From assembly GCF_003206615.1 (NCBI RefSeq), contig NZ_PZJW01000003.1, positions 1-64,000 of the forward strand: DNA of 64,000 bases, written 5' to 3'. Position numbers and translations under genes: made by a program. The notes below the pieces were generated by a model. It was not told the origin of the DNA. It made no database searches and was given only the letters and a program-made list of their open reading frames with translations. Of this stretch, positions 1 to 8,627 are shown piece by piece. The stretch's first letter is position 1; each line of letters starts with the position of its first letter. This stretch comes from Salinicola acroporae. GTDB taxonomy: Bacteria; Pseudomonadota; Gammaproteobacteria; Pseudomonadales; Halomonadaceae.

Positions 1-31
1 TATCGAAGGTGTCGAGTAGTTCGTTGAACAT
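1..31 (-). CDS. 5' end of an unidentified gene (partial)
   Basis: An ATG on the minus strand at 29-31 opens a frame reading MFNELLDTFD to the window edge. AGGA sits seven bases upstream of it, a good ribosome binding site. Only ten residues are visible, so no family can be named. It is divergent from the zinc-ribbon gene at 384. Confidence 0.5.
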   Translation of the reverse strand, partial: MFNELLDTFD

Positions 32-383
32 GTTGTCTTCCTGATGACGGGCTCAGGTTCCGGTGCGACTCGGATAGGCAACCGGGTAGCAGTGACCATG
101 AATGACGCAATTCATTAGGGTAACGCGGTATTCATCGAATGTTTGTAGGAGAATTGCTATTGATGACTAAGACTTTTGATGATTTGGCGTGGGGACCGCT
201 CTCGATGAGCCATCTCCGAACGATACTTGTGCCATCAGAAGACTTCGGGGCCCTGGGCAAATCGGCATGGCCCGATACTATTCGGTGTCGAGAGCCTGTC
301 GGTGTTGGCACCGTGACTGCGCCATCGCATACTCTAGTGGCAGTGGCCTTGCCAATCCGTCATCTCGATAAAAGATTTCCCGT
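32..383. other. Divergent intergenic region with one inverted repeat
   Basis: About 350 bases separate the partial minus-strand gene from the start at 384. At 98-115 there is a perfect inverted repeat ATGAAT-N6-ATTCAT that could be an operator. A short plus-strand frame with an AGGAG begins at 163 (MTKTFDDLAWGP) but resembles nothing I know and runs into the next gene out of frame. I see no other gene here. Confidence 0.4.
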
Positions 384-1313
384 ATGGCACCTGCCATCCC
401 GCAGACTTTCTCGACATTCAATATCCCCCCGACGCGAAGGCACGTCGACACCATCGACTTCCTGCTCGGACGGCCATCGCTGGAGCTGCTGCCGGAGGCG
501 TTGCGCCCCAGCGCCCGAAGCTTCCTGTCCTATCTCGCCACCCTGCCCGCCAGCGCACCTCACCAATGTCCAGCCTGCGCGAGCCGCTCGATCTCACTGG
601 CCATTCCCGCTGGCAGTCGTGGATTGCGTCGAGATGGCTATTACTGCCGAAACTGCAACAAGCGTTTCAACGTCCTGAGCGGTACCCCGCTTCGCCTGCT
701 GCGCTCGGAAGACAAGTGGAAGCCGTGGATGAGTTATCGGTTCCAGGGGTTCTCCCAAGAGCTGATCGCCACCTTCCTGGGGATCAGCAACAAGGCCTCG
801 ATGACCTGGAGCCGGGCCTTCATGGAGGCCATGGCCGACTACGATGCCGACCTGCATCGCTGGTGGGAGGATCATCAGTCCACGCAGGTTTCCGAACTGA
901 CGGATGAAGCCGAGCAGGCGCTGGAAGCATGTGTCGCGGCGCTTGCCGAGCTCACAGCCTTGACCGACAGGCACTGTCCCTACTGCGGTTCTTCGTCGAA
1001 CCAGGTGCTGACCAGCCGGCGCGCCACGGAGTATCAATGTCATGGCTGTGGTCGCCGCTACAACAACCTGACCGAGACGCCGCTTTCACATATCCAGCAT
1101 AGGGAACTGTGGCCCGAATACCTGCGCCTTCTCGTAGTGGGGTATCACGATACCGAGATCGGGGAGCGGTTGGGGTTGAGCAAATCGCTGACCAACTTGT
1201 GGCGGCAGCGCTTTCTCCAGTTCATGCAGCCCCGCTGGCCGCTGTTGGCTCACTGGACCCTGTGGCAATGGTCCCGGCGTCGCGCCAGCGCCTCGAGCGA
1301 GCCAATGCCCTAG
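384..1313 (+). CDS. Duplicated zinc-ribbon / helix-turn-helix protein (DUF746-like)
   Basis: The 309-residue protein has two copies of the same module. Each copy is a four-cysteine zinc ribbon (CPAC...CRNC around residues 58-87; CPYC...CHGC around 198-223) with a following FN.L.GTPL / YNNLTETPL turn. Each ribbon is followed by a helical segment that looks like a DNA-binding helix-turn-helix (ELIATFLGISNKASMTWSR; EIGERLGLSKSLTNLWRQR). This ribbon plus HTH layout resembles DUF746 proteins and the InsA-like N-termini of IS1 and IS1595-type transposases. No DDE catalytic domain follows, so it is more likely a stand-alone DNA-binding protein or a domesticated transposase relative. The start is uncertain because no clear Shine-Dalgarno precedes 384. 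Function unknown. Confidence 0.65.
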   Translation: MAPAIPQTFSTFNIPPTRRHVDTIDFLLGRPSLELLPEALRPSARSFLSYLATLPASAPHQCPACASRSISLAIPAGSRGLRRDGYYCRNCNKRFNVLSGTPLRLLRSEDKWKPWMSYRFQGFSQELIATFLGISNKASMTWSRAFMEAMADYDADLHRWWEDHQSTQVSELTDEAEQALEACVAALAELTALTDRHCPYCGSSSNQVLTSRRATEYQCHGCGRRYNNLTETPLSHIQHRELWPEYLRLLVVGYHDTEIGERLGLSKSLTNLWRQRFLQFMQPRWPLLAHWTLWQWSRRRASASSEPMP

Positions 1314-1427
1314 AGAGCGGGCAATCCGGAGACCGTAGGTTCGCGGACACCAGCCAATCACGCCCACTTGTCATCCTGACGAGCCATGGACCATGCTGAG
1401 AACCCCGTACTCGGCAAGGAGGCCAGC

Positions 1428-1715
1428 ATGAAACCCCATACGCTCTGGACCATCATCGGCACGTCCACGGCCATCATCTCCGGCGTGGCAACCCGGGAGG
1501 CTCTCAAGCACACCACCCGACGTCACGCCTTCGAACCCCCGGTCAACCCGGACGACCCCGATGTGCGTTGGCGCGAAGCGCTCCTGTGGGGCGCCGCTTC
1601 CGGCGTCGCGGTCGGCGTGGGTCGTATTCTGGGCTGGAAAATGGCTTCCAGTGGGCTGCGCCGCGCCCGTCGGACTCGCCGGGGCCAACGCCTGCTTTCA
1701 CGTATCGAGGATTGA
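1428..1715 (+). CDS. DUF4235-like small membrane protein
   Basis: A 95-residue protein beginning MKPHTLWTIIG. The ATG at 1428 is chosen because AGGAGG lies six bases upstream, although the frame is open from 1386. An N-terminal hydrophobic helix (residues 5-20) and a second glycine/alanine-rich segment (ALLWGAASGVAVGVGRILG, about 55-75) flank a polar loop with PPVNPDDPDVRW. This resembles DUF4235 integral membrane proteins. The C-terminus is very basic (RRARRTRRGQR) and probably cytoplasmic. The role is unknown. Confidence 0.7.
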   Translation: MKPHTLWTIIGTSTAIISGVATREALKHTTRRHAFEPPVNPDDPDVRWREALLWGAASGVAVGVGRILGWKMASSGLRRARRTRRGQRLLSRIED

Positions 1716-1788
1716 AGGCTTGATGCGTTACCGGCCGCCCTCCAGGGGCCTGCCAAATCACCCCTTGAACCTTAAACGCGAATCTAAT

Positions 1789-1803
1789 TGAGAAATATTA
1801 TTG
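1789..1803. promoter_or_regulatory. Fur-box-like site upstream of TonB receptor
   Basis: TGAGAAATATTATTG matches 10 of 14 defined positions of the 7-1-7 Fur consensus TGATAAT-N-ATTATCA. It lies in a short AT-rich patch about 100 bases before a siderophore receptor gene. Iron repression by Fur is the expected control of such genes; binding here is inference. Confidence 0.4.
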
Positions 1804-1834
1804 ATTGCATGGAGATCCCTGAGGATAATCCCCG

Positions 1835-1861
1835 GGCCCGCCACTAAAAAAATCGCGGGCC
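1835..1861 (+). promoter_or_regulatory. GC-rich stem-loop in the receptor leader
   Basis: GGCCCGC (1835-1841) pairs perfectly with GCGGGCC (1855-1861) around an A-rich 13-base loop. It lies between the Fur-like site and the ribosome binding site of the receptor. No T-run follows it, so it is not a typical intrinsic terminator. It may affect translation or mRNA stability. Confidence 0.4.
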
Positions 1862-1898
1862 TGTAAACAGGGATCATTCACTCTTGGGGATCATCACG

Positions 1899-4034
1899 AT
1901 GAGCGGCCGCAATCGCACCATCGCGAGCCGCGGAAACCCGCCATGGTGGCACCAGACCACCATGGCGGTTTTTTGCGGCTCCACACTACTCACCCTTCCC
2001 GCGATCGGGAACGCGCAGCAGTCACAAAGTGGCGACGATTACCGCCTCTCACCGGTCACCGTTAACGCGCAGGCAGTAGGGGACGACAACGCCAATACCA
2101 TTCTCGCCCGCGAACTGTGGGTCGGCGGCAAGGTCGCGACCAGCATTCAGGACACCCCGGCTTCGGTGTCGGTGATTACCGAGAAAGAGATCGAGCAGCG
2201 CAACGCCAAGACCACCGAGGAAGTGCTGCAATACACGCCTGGCGTGGTGACCGGTTACTACGCCACTGACGATCGCAACGACTACTTCACGATTCGCGGC
2301 TTCCAGGCCACGACCTATCGCGACGGCATGACGCTGGGCTCCATGCGCGGCGTACGTGAAGAGCCCTACGCCTACGAGCGTATCGAAGTCCTGCGCGGTG
2401 CCAACTCCACGCTGTTCGGCCCGGCTGACCCGGGCGGTTCCGTCAACTTCGTCAGCAAACGTCCTCGCTTCGAGTCCTTCGGCGAGGGTTACCTGGGCTT
2501 TGGCTCGTTCGACCATCAGGAAGTGGGACTGGATATCGGTGACACCCTTGGCGACGGCGACACCGTGGCCTGGCGCCTCACCGGCAAGGCCAAGGACAGC
2601 AGCTACGAGTACGACCATTCTGATGACGACGATCAGTTCATCATGGGCGGACTGACCTGGGAGCCAACCGACCGAACCTCGGCTACGCTCATCTTCGACT
2701 ATCTCAACCGCGATGGCACTGCCAACAGCGGCGGCTACCCGTTCGATCGCGAATATGACCGCAGCGATTTCTTCGGCGAGCCCGACTACAACTACCACGA
2801 TGTCGAGCGCACCAATGTCACCGGTCTGTTCACGCATGACTTTGACAACGGTCTCATCTTCCGTGGCAACGTACGCTATAGCGACCTGACCGACGATTAC
2901 GGTTATGTCTATCTGACCGACAGCGCCAGTCGCGTCGGCAGCGACGTGGACCGCGGCTATATCGGCTCGGACACGGACGCCGAGGAGCTGATCGGCAATG
3001 CCATGCTGCAGTACGACGCCAGTTTCGGCGACATCGACAGCAGTACCGTGGCCGGCGTCGAGTTCCGCGATGGCGAATCCACCGGTTACTCCGTCTACGC
3101 CGCTGGCACACCGATCGACATTGACGACCCCGTCTACAGCGGCGCGCCCGCCACGCTGACGCCTTACAACCACGTGAAGCAGGAGTACGACACCCGCGCC
3201 GTCTTCCTGCAGCAGAACTTCTCGTTCTACGACACCTTCGTGGTCACGACCGGCGTGCGTAATGACGACCTCGATCTCTCCAGCACCGACTACCTCTACG
3301 ACATCAGCGATTCCGACGATTTCTCAGAAACCACCTGGCGCGGTGCGCTGACCTACATCATCAATCCGGAAGTCTCCACCTACGTGAGCTACGTCGAGTC
3401 GGTGGCACCGCCCACCATCGGAGTCACGCCGGAACGCGGCAAGCAGTATGAAGTCGGCGTCAAATATTCGCCGCTGTGGACGGACGCGCTATTCTCCGCC
3501 GCCGTCTACGATCTGACCCGCGAAGACGTCGGCATTGCCGTCACCCAGAACGACGGCACCATCGACCAGCAGACGGTCGGCGAATACCGGGTGCGCGGCC
3601 TCGATCTCGAGGTCAAGGCAGAGGTCACCGATAACCTCAGCGTGATCGGCGGTTACACCTACATGCAACCGGAAGTCGAGGAGGGCTCGATCACCGTCAG
3701 CGGCGCCGTGGTCCCAATCGACGGCAACGATATCCAGATCGCGCCGCGACACAGCGCCATGCTGTGGGGCTATTACACCCTGCCCGATCTCGACATGAGC
3801 TTCGGCCTGGGCGCGCGCTATACCGGCACCTACTACTTCGACAGCGCCAACGACGCCAAGAGCGAAGCGGCGACACTGTTCGATGCCGCGTATAACTATC
3901 AGTTCCTGCCGAATACCGACTTCAGCGTCAACGTCACCAACCTGCTGGACGAACAACACGTCGTCGGTTCCGGCACCGCGGACTACTACAACCAGGGTCG
4001 CGAGATCTTCGCCAAAGTGCGCTACCACTGGTAG
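1899..4034 (+). CDS. TonB-dependent siderophore receptor
   Basis: A 711-residue outer-membrane receptor, the usual length for the FhuA/FoxA/FecA-like siderophore family. It has a signal peptide (hydrophobic stretch ending near IGNAQQ, about residue 44), then the plug domain: DTPASVSVITEKEIEQRNA, a YFTIRGF motif, and RIEVLRGANSTLFGPADPGG. A 22-strand barrel follows, ending in aromatic YHW. The ATG at 1899 is preferred over the TTG at 1884 because GGGGA sits eight bases before it. It would import an Fe(III)-siderophore with TonB-ExbBD energy. The substrate cannot be read from sequence. No siderophore biosynthesis or ABC permease genes flank it, so it probably scavenges foreign siderophores. Barrel loops are rich in Asp and Glu, consistent with a halophile. 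Confidence 0.92.
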   Translation: MSGRNRTIASRGNPPWWHQTTMAVFCGSTLLTLPAIGNAQQSQSGDDYRLSPVTVNAQAVGDDNANTILARELWVGGKVATSIQDTPASVSVITEKEIEQRNAKTTEEVLQYTPGVVTGYYATDDRNDYFTIRGFQATTYRDGMTLGSMRGVREEPYAYERIEVLRGANSTLFGPADPGGSVNFVSKRPRFESFGEGYLGFGSFDHQEVGLDIGDTLGDGDTVAWRLTGKAKDSSYEYDHSDDDDQFIMGGLTWEPTDRTSATLIFDYLNRDGTANSGGYPFDREYDRSDFFGEPDYNYHDVERTNVTGLFTHDFDNGLIFRGNVRYSDLTDDYGYVYLTDSASRVGSDVDRGYIGSDTDAEELIGNAMLQYDASFGDIDSSTVAGVEFRDGESTGYSVYAAGTPIDIDDPVYSGAPATLTPYNHVKQEYDTRAVFLQQNFSFYDTFVVTTGVRNDDLDLSSTDYLYDISDSDDFSETTWRGALTYIINPEVSTYVSYVESVAPPTIGVTPERGKQYEVGVKYSPLWTDALFSAAVYDLTREDVGIAVTQNDGTIDQQTVGEYRVRGLDLEVKAEVTDNLSVIGGYTYMQPEVEEGSITVSGAVVPIDGNDIQIAPRHSAMLWGYYTLPDLDMSFGLGARYTGTYYFDSANDAKSEAATLFDAAYNYQFLPNTDFSVNVTNLLDEQHVVGSGTADYYNQGREIFAKVRYHW

Positions 4035-4056
4035 GGCCGAGACTGGCATGCGGTGA

Positions 4057-4086
4057 GATTCCGAGCGGTCCCAACCGCTCGGAATC
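4057..4086 (+). terminator. Strong stem-loop after the receptor gene
   Basis: GATTCCGAGCGGT and its exact complement form a 13-base-pair stem with a CCCA loop, 22 bases past the receptor stop codon. There is no T-run, so it may be a 3' stabiliser or a Rho-assisted terminator. Confidence 0.6.
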
Positions 4087-4326
4087 CACGTCTCTCCTCC
4101 TGGCATGCGCGTCGCCGGATTCTCGAGGGCCAACGAGATATCGGCATGGCGAAGGCCCGCGATCGGACCAGCGGCGCGGCGCTGGATCGCGGGCGGTTCA
4201 AGAAGTCGGTGCGATCGCCGATAATGACCGAATGAGCAAGCCTGCTCGCCCGCCGCCAGCGCATGATCGTTCGAAGACGCCGTGACGGCAGAACTTTTCC
4301 GCCAAGCCACGACGGATCGACACGAC

Positions 4327-5490
4327 ATGGCGTTCGACCCTGCCACGATATTGACCCTGACCATCGCCATCTCGGCCGCCGCCGCGCTCTATCTGCTGAT
4401 GGAGTGGCGCGGCGCCCGCGACGTCTCGTTGCTGTTCTGGTCCACCGGTTTCGCCTCGATCACGCTGGGCTGCTCGCTCGCGCTGCTGCGCGGCAGCGGC
4501 CACTTCTTCATCGGCGTCTGGTTCGCCAACGGCCTGCTGGTATTCGCCCACTGGATGTTTCTGCTCGGCGTCACGCGCTTCGTCGAGCGACGGCTGTCGA
4601 CCTGGTGGTGGTTGGTCGTCGCGGTCTGGTGCGCGCTACTGCTGCTGCCGGACGGGCAAGCGCCGTCGAAACTCTATCTGATTGTCAACTCGCTGCTGGT
4701 GGCGATCGTGTCGCTCCGGGCCAGCCTGCTGCTGCGTCTGGAGGCCGACGTCGCCACGCTCGGCACTCGTCAGTTGCACTACACGCTGCTCGTCCATGGC
4801 GCGTTCTACCTGAGCAAGGTCGGACTGGCACTGGTTCCCGGTACACTGATTGACCTCGTCGTCTACCAGGGCGCAGTGATCCGCATCTCGTTGGTCGAGG
4901 GGGTGATGGCGATCCTGCTGATCGCCCTGTCGATGACCGGGACAGTGCGGTATCGGCGGGAGCGCCAGATCGAACAGCTCGCCGAGCGTGACCCGTTGAC
5001 CGCACTGTTCAACCGTCGGGCCTTCGAGGCGCGCACGCCACGATTCTTGAACCACGCTTCCAGCAAGCGGCCGGGGGCGCTGCTGCTGATCGACGTCGAC
5101 AACTTCAAGCTGGTCAACGACCTCCACGGCCATGCGGCGGGCGACCGACTGCTGATCACGTTGAGCGACCTGATTCGGGAGGCGCTGCCGGAAGAGGCCC
5201 TCGCCGCCCGACTCGGCGGCGACGAGTTCGCCATCATGCTGCATGACGTCATGCCCAAGGACATTCGGCAACTCAGCGAGACGTTGCGCGCGCGCTTCCA
5301 TGAAACCGCTGCGCAGAACTTCGACACCCCGGACGCGGTGACGTTGAGCGTCGGCGCCACGTACTTCGAGCAGCCACCCGGCGATCTCGAATCCCTGATC
5401 GGCCACGGTGACGTGGCACTTTACGACGTCAAGCGCAGCGGCCGAAACGGCACACGCATACTCGAGCTGACCGAGCATAGTCGGGCGTGA
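4327..5490 (+). CDS. Membrane-anchored diguanylate cyclase (GGDEF)
   Basis: A 387-residue protein with about six or seven N-terminal membrane helices (residues 1-205) and a C-terminal GGDEF domain (about 225-380). Visible motifs are DPLTALFNRRAFE, LLIDVDNFKLVNDLHGH and the catalytic loop RLGGDEFAIML. It should make cyclic di-GMP from two GTP at the inner membrane. The positions usually holding the RxxD product-inhibition site before GGDEF read P and A, so feedback inhibition is probably absent. The N-terminal sensor resembles no domain I can name. The start is uncertain: ATG 4327 and GTG 4282 both have weak ribosome binding sites. It is not clearly in an operon. Confidence 0.85.
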   Translation: MAFDPATILTLTIAISAAAALYLLMEWRGARDVSLLFWSTGFASITLGCSLALLRGSGHFFIGVWFANGLLVFAHWMFLLGVTRFVERRLSTWWWLVVAVWCALLLLPDGQAPSKLYLIVNSLLVAIVSLRASLLLRLEADVATLGTRQLHYTLLVHGAFYLSKVGLALVPGTLIDLVVYQGAVIRISLVEGVMAILLIALSMTGTVRYRRERQIEQLAERDPLTALFNRRAFEARTPRFLNHASSKRPGALLLIDVDNFKLVNDLHGHAAGDRLLITLSDLIREALPEEALAARLGGDEFAIMLHDVMPKDIRQLSETLRARFHETAAQNFDTPDAVTLSVGATYFEQPPGDLESLIGHGDVALYDVKRSGRNGTRILELTEHSRA

Positions 5491-5545
5491 CGTGACGATG
5501 CACCAGGGCCAGGCGCTACGACCCGGACTTCAATGAGGAAGCCGG

Positions 5546-7204
5546 CTACCGATGGGCTGCCGCCGGATAACGATGGATCAGATCCAGCAGCACGCCATTG
5601 GTCCAGCCGAATCCATCGACGACATCGTACTCGCCGCCACCACCCACGGCGGGGTCGACCACGTCGTATTTCTCGACCAGCTTGCCGGTCTGCCGGTAGA
5701 CCTCACGGTTGGTCTCGATCCAGCGACGGGCGATGGTTTCGGCCAGCTCGTCGTGTCCGTAACGGTCGAGCCCCGAAACCGCCAGCCACTGCAGCGGCGC
5801 CCAGCCATTGGGTGCGTCCCACTGCTCGCCGGTATCACGCGTAGTGGTGACCATGCCACCGGCACGCAGCAATTCGCGCCGCACCGTTGCGGCCGTGGCA
5901 TCGGCCCGCGCCGGGTCGGCGACACCGAACGCCAGCGGGTACACCATGGCGGCGGAAATCGCATCGGTCAGGCGCCCCTCCCGCCAGTCGTAATCGGTGT
6001 AGTAACCTCCGTCCGGCTGCCAGAAGACCCGGTTGATCGCGCTCTGGCGTCGCTCGGCCATCGCCTGGAAGCGTGCGGCCTGGGCAGCGTCGCCTTGCAC
6101 CCGCCATGCTCGAGCCAGGGTACGCTCGAGCTGATACAGCAAGGCGTTGAGGTCCACCGGCAGGATATCGCGGGTCTCGATGGTGGTCTGGTGCTGGCCA
6201 TCGGCCATCCAGCGCGAGCTGAAATCCCAGCCACTTTCGGCGGCGGCCCGCAGATGCCCGTAAAGCTCAGCCGCCGGACGGTCGCTACGTGCGGCCAGCT
6301 CCCGTTCGTCGGCATAGCCCTCCGGCCGCGGCCAGTTCTCGCTACCGTGGTAGCGGTTTAGCAGGGTGCCGTCGGCCAGCTCGACCACGTGCTCGCGTGC
6401 CTCTCCGGGGCCGATCTCATCGGCGCCGCGCATCCAGTAGTCATGTTCCCGCAGCAATTCGGGCAGGTAGCGGCGATAGACGTCGTCGCCGTCGTGCTCC
6501 GCCAGCAGCGCCACCATCGGGGCAAAGAACGGCGGTTGGCTGCGGGTGAGGAAATAGGTTCTGGTGCCATTGGGGACGAAGCCATAGGTGTCGATCAGCC
6601 AGGCAAAATTGCCGACCATGTCACGCACCAGATCGAAGCGGTCGCTGCGCGCCAGCCCCAGCATGGTGAAGTAGCTGTCCCAGTAGAACATCTCGTTGAA
6701 GCGTCCGCCCGGTACCACGTAGGGCGCCGGGAGCGATACCAGGCTGCTCCAGGGGCCTTCGTCGGTGTCCGCCGGTTCCCGGGTCAGGTAGGGCCAGAGA
6801 TTGACGATATGGGCCTCGATCGAGGTATCGGCATCCTCGCCGAGACGCGTCTCGTTCTCCGGGCGCGGGTCGAAGTTGGCATCCACGAAGGCCTGCAACC
6901 GGGCCTTGCCGATTGTCCCTTCTGGCTGTCGCAGTTGCACGAAGTCGGCCACGATCGCCGCCGGATCGCGCCTGGGCACCAGGTCGACCACCGACTTCCC
7001 GTCCGGATAGAGTTTCGCCATGGCGACCGCTTCCATGACCGGCCCCCAACTGCGATCCGGGGATTGCCTGGCCGTCTTGGCAGGTGGCTCTCGCGAGGGC
7101 TCCCGCTCGAGGCCCTGGGTGCCGCAACCGCCCAGCAGCAGGCCCGCCAGCAACAGCGTGGCCCACCCTAGCATCGCCTGCCGAAAATCCCCACTGGTTG
7201 TCAT
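5546..7204 (-). CDS. treA: Periplasmic/lipoprotein trehalase (GH37)
   Basis: A 552-residue glycoside hydrolase family 37 enzyme that splits trehalose into two glucose molecules. Both family signatures are present: PGGRFNEMFYWDSY (about residue 175) and QWDAPNGWAPLQW (about 460). ESGWDFSSRW carries the catalytic acid Asp and LVEKYDV the catalytic Glu. The N-terminus is a lipoprotein signal (LLLAGLLLGGC), so the mature protein is likely anchored in the cell envelope instead of soluble as in E. coli TreA. The ATG at 7204 is preferred because AGGAG lies eight bases upstream; an in-frame GTG lies at 7219. It may salvage external trehalose, or leaked osmoprotectant, in a salt-adapted cell. It is followed upstream by a sugar isomerase gene in the same direction. 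Confidence 0.93.
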   Translation of the reverse strand: MTTSGDFRQAMLGWATLLLAGLLLGGCGTQGLEREPSREPPAKTARQSPDRSWGPVMEAVAMAKLYPDGKSVVDLVPRRDPAAIVADFVQLRQPEGTIGKARLQAFVDANFDPRPENETRLGEDADTSIEAHIVNLWPYLTREPADTDEGPWSSLVSLPAPYVVPGGRFNEMFYWDSYFTMLGLARSDRFDLVRDMVGNFAWLIDTYGFVPNGTRTYFLTRSQPPFFAPMVALLAEHDGDDVYRRYLPELLREHDYWMRGADEIGPGEAREHVVELADGTLLNRYHGSENWPRPEGYADERELAARSDRPAAELYGHLRAAAESGWDFSSRWMADGQHQTTIETRDILPVDLNALLYQLERTLARAWRVQGDAAQAARFQAMAERRQSAINRVFWQPDGGYYTDYDWREGRLTDAISAAMVYPLAFGVADPARADATAATVRRELLRAGGMVTTTRDTGEQWDAPNGWAPLQWLAVSGLDRYGHDELAETIARRWIETNREVYRQTGKLVEKYDVVDPAVGGGGEYDVVDGFGWTNGVLLDLIHRYPAAAHR

Positions 7205-7304
7205 CGTCGCGCTCCTCACGGCCAGGTGTCGGAGGTCCTAGCTAGCCAGACTTCGGCAACGAAGCCCATGCCGCTTTCGGGGTAGGCGTTTGTCCGAATG
7301 AACG

Positions 7305-7329
7305 ACGCCCCGATCATGGATCGAGGCGT
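7305..7329 (-). terminator. Stem-loop between isomerase and trehalase genes
   Basis: ACGCC-C-CGATC pairs with GATCG-A-GGCGT around an ATG loop, with one mismatch. It sits just past the stop codon of the isomerase gene. There is no T-run. It may be a terminator or processing site separating the two genes. Confidence 0.35.
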
Positions 7330-7364
7330 TCCGGTAGCGAGAGGGGCGATGCCCGCCTGGCGGA

Positions 7365-8627
7365 CTACAATGCGCCGTCGGCGATCGCCCTGGCCATGGT
7401 CGGGGACAGCGGCAATCGCGGCAGCAGCGTCGCCTGGTAGGCGTGGTAGAGGTCGGCCTTGCCGCTCCAGACTTCGCTGGACGGGCGGTTGTGACGGTCA
7501 AGCTCCTGCCACCAGCTGCCTCGCTCGCGATCGATCAGGAAGCGATCGATGTAGTCCCAGAAGCGGCGATACCAGACCTCGTAGGTCGCGTCGCCCGTGC
7601 GCTTGAGCAGCAGGGCCGCGGTGGCGGCCGCCTCGGCCAGGGTCCAGTGCATCCGCTCGTGCACGACCGGGCGGTTGTTCCAGTCGTGGGTGTAGACCAG
7701 GCCCGGTTCTCCATCCACGTGCCAGGCCAGTTCGGTGGCGCTGCGGAACAGCCCTTGGGCATCCTCCAGCAGCCAGCCGGGCGCCGCTTCGCCGTGGCGC
7801 AGCAGCCCCCCCTCGAGATGCAGCAGCAGCCGGGACCACTCGAAAGCATGACCGGGCGTCGCGCCATAGGGCCGAAACTGATCCTTGGGCGTGTCTTCGT
7901 TGTAGTCGCGCCACTCGTTCCAGTGACTGTCGAAATGCTCCACCACGCGGTAGTCGTTGGGCTTGGCGTGGGCGTGGATGATCTTGTCGGCGATGGAGAG
8001 CGCGCGAGCCCGCCACTTGGGCTCGTCGAGGACATCGGCCAGTTGCAGGAAGGCTTCGGTGGCGTGCATGTTGCTGTTGCCGCCGCGGTAGGCCTCGTCC
8101 TCGCGCCAGTCGTGGGAGAACCCCTCGCGCATGCGTCCTTCGTCTTCCGACCAGAAATGGGTCTCGATCACGCCGATGATGTCGTCGAGCAGCGGTCCGG
8201 CCGCTTCGTCACCGGCCTGCCAGGCGCTGGCCGCCGCCAGCGCGACGAAAGCGTGGATATAGGCCTGTTTTGTCTGCGTCTCCCCCGCCTTCGGTCGTTC
8301 GCCATACCAGCCACCGTGTTCGTCGTCCCGCAGGCCGCCCCTGAGCGCCGCCACGCCATGAGCGACCAGCGGCATCATGCCGGGCTCGCCACGCATGGCG
8401 GCCAGGGCGAAGCAGTGGGTCATGCGGGCGGTGATCATGGTGTCGGGGTTGGCATCGGCAGGCAGCCGGCCATCTTCGTCGAGCGCGGCGAAACCGCAGT
8501 CGGGATGACGCGAGGCGCGATAGAACGCCAGCAGGCGTTGCCCCTCGCTCTCCAGCCAATGATGATGCGCCGGCCGGTCCAGCCAGCTCTCCTGCCGCGG
8601 CGGCAGATTGGAAGTCGTACCTGGCAT
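7365..8627 (-). CDS. AGE-family aldose-ketose isomerase (YihS-like)
   Basis: A 420-residue (alpha/alpha)6-barrel protein closely similar along its length to E. coli YihS, a sulfoquinovose/mannose isomerase, and to related mannose isomerases. Conserved active-site blocks are ITARMTHCF (Arg), EYRGGN-type YRGGNSNMHATEAF (His), GATPGHAFEW (His), and ADLYHAYQ (His). It should interconvert an aldose and ketose such as mannose and fructose in the cytoplasm. GGAGG lies nine bases before the ATG. None of the sulfoquinovose catabolic genes (YihV, YihT, YihQ) is adjacent, so mannose or another hexose is the more likely substrate. It may be functionally paired with the neighbouring trehalase. Confidence 0.88.
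   Translation of the reverse strand: MPGTTSNLPPRQESWLDRPAHHHWLESEGQRLLAFYRASRHPDCGFAALDEDGRLPADANPDTMITARMTHCFALAAMRGEPGMMPLVAHGVAALRGGLRDDEHGGWYGERPKAGETQTKQAYIHAFVALAAASAWQAGDEAAGPLLDDIIGVIETHFWSEDEGRMREGFSHDWREDEAYRGGNSNMHATEAFLQLADVLDEPKWRARALSIADKIIHAHAKPNDYRVVEHFDSHWNEWRDYNEDTPKDQFRPYGATPGHAFEWSRLLLHLEGGLLRHGEAAPGWLLEDAQGLFRSATELAWHVDGEPGLVYTHDWNNRPVVHERMHWTLAEAAATAALLLKRTGDATYEVWYRRFWDYIDRFLIDRERGSWWQELDRHNRPSSEVWSGKADLYHAYQATLLPRLPLSPTMARAIADGAL

Noticed and set aside
139-678. 179-residue plus-strand open frame at the left end
   Set aside because: It has an AGGAG near 151 but overlaps the zinc-ribbon gene out of frame and matches nothing.
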